From contig JABBOT010000005.1 in NCBI GenBank assembly GCA_016165875.1, forward strand, positions 20,854,520 to 20,918,519: a DNA stretch of 64,000 nt, in the 5' to 3' direction. This document shows positions 63,379 through 64,000 of the stretch, piece by piece. The position numbers and the translations under genes are program-made. The notes beneath the pieces are model-generated. The model saw nothing but the letters and a program-made list of their open reading frames with translations, was not told the DNA's origin and ran no database searches. The stretch's first letter is position 1, and each line of letters opens with the position of its first letter. The stretch is from Acanthopleura granulata (Eukaryota; Mollusca; Polyplacophora; Chitonida; Chitonidae).

Positions 63379-64000
63379 ATTTTTGTATTATAATGGGAAA
63401 CTAAATTTTAAAGTTTGCTTAATCTTTGGTGCACGTGAATCTAGTCTAGTACTTTAAGGTGTGTCCCATCATGGTATGAAAGCAAAAGAAACAAAAATGA
63501 AAACAATGCTTAACTCGTAGTACTGGAAAATGACAAATGCATGCTGCAGAGTTAGCATTCCAAATGTATCAGACTTCAACAAGCTGGTGATTACATGCAT
63601 ATAGTATGCACTTTCCTTGTTGGTTGAGATGTCGAGGCTAAACTGTTTCAGTTCAAACCACCTCATTTCAAAGTTCTTCAATCCGGACTACTTTCACTTG
63701 ATCACTGTTAAGCACTGAGATCACGTTTCAATCCAGCCAGTTAGACAGCACCTCATGGTTCGGAAGGTTTTTCATGTTAGTCAGTTTTCTGAGGAGAACT
63801 GTGTAATGGTATTTTTCTAGGCCATCCTTAAAGATATGTTCGTTGGGCCTAACCCATCCAACCCAAAAAGTTTTTATTGGTATATTGGTAAAACCATGTA
63901 GTTTTTTTTTTATATACTTTTCTCTCCACATTGATTTTTGTAAAACCCATGTCTTCTTCAAAAGCCTGAATGTAAAACAAAAATGAATTCACCACTGACC

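Noticed and set aside
1..64000. CRISPR array or prokaryotic operon
   Set aside because: The tandem repeats have no unique spacers of constant length, and both confirmed genes are eukaryotic, one of them split by many introns.

Overview
This is a stretch of animal nuclear genome, A+T-rich and mostly non-coding. Genes are split by GT-AG introns, and short interspersed elements, inverted-repeat transposon remnants and minisatellites are dense. The main dispersed repeat is a tRNA-like-headed SINE that ends in a (AAAT)n tail. It looks to me like the kind common in molluscs and other lophotrochozoans, so a mollusc-like host is my best guess. The species cannot be read from the window.

Two protein genes are well supported. 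(1) VPS33B, minus strand, 46146 down to 25021. I rebuilt it exon by exon: 19 coding exons, all with GT donors and AG acceptors and compatible phases, giving 1806 nt and a 601-residue Sec1/Munc18-family protein from start to stop codon. (2) ELMOD3, plus strand, 61875-63206: an intact 443-codon single-exon frame with a complete ELMO domain and the expected GAP arginine.

Layout. 1-25 kb has no gene I can defend; it holds SINE copies, a 72-bp and a 208-bp tandem repeat, an inverted-repeat element at 6.7 kb, and a coding-like block with shifted frames at 7.4-7.9 kb. 25.0-46.1 kb is VPS33B, whose introns hold most of the interesting repeats: a 62-bp minisatellite with higher-order structure (intron 7), a 1.05-kb element with terminal inverted repeats (intron 6), a long hairpin element (intron 2), and an array that repeats the 3' splice site of exon 16 (intron 15). 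46.1-61.9 kb is intergenic, with a two-copy inverted-end element, several minisatellites and SINEs. 61.9-64 kb is ELMOD3 and its 3' flank.

The two genes are unrelated in sequence. Both belong to membrane-traffic and small-GTPase pathways, but nothing in the window shows that they work together. I saw no prokaryotic genes, no CRISPR array, no rRNA and no tRNA gene I would call functional.
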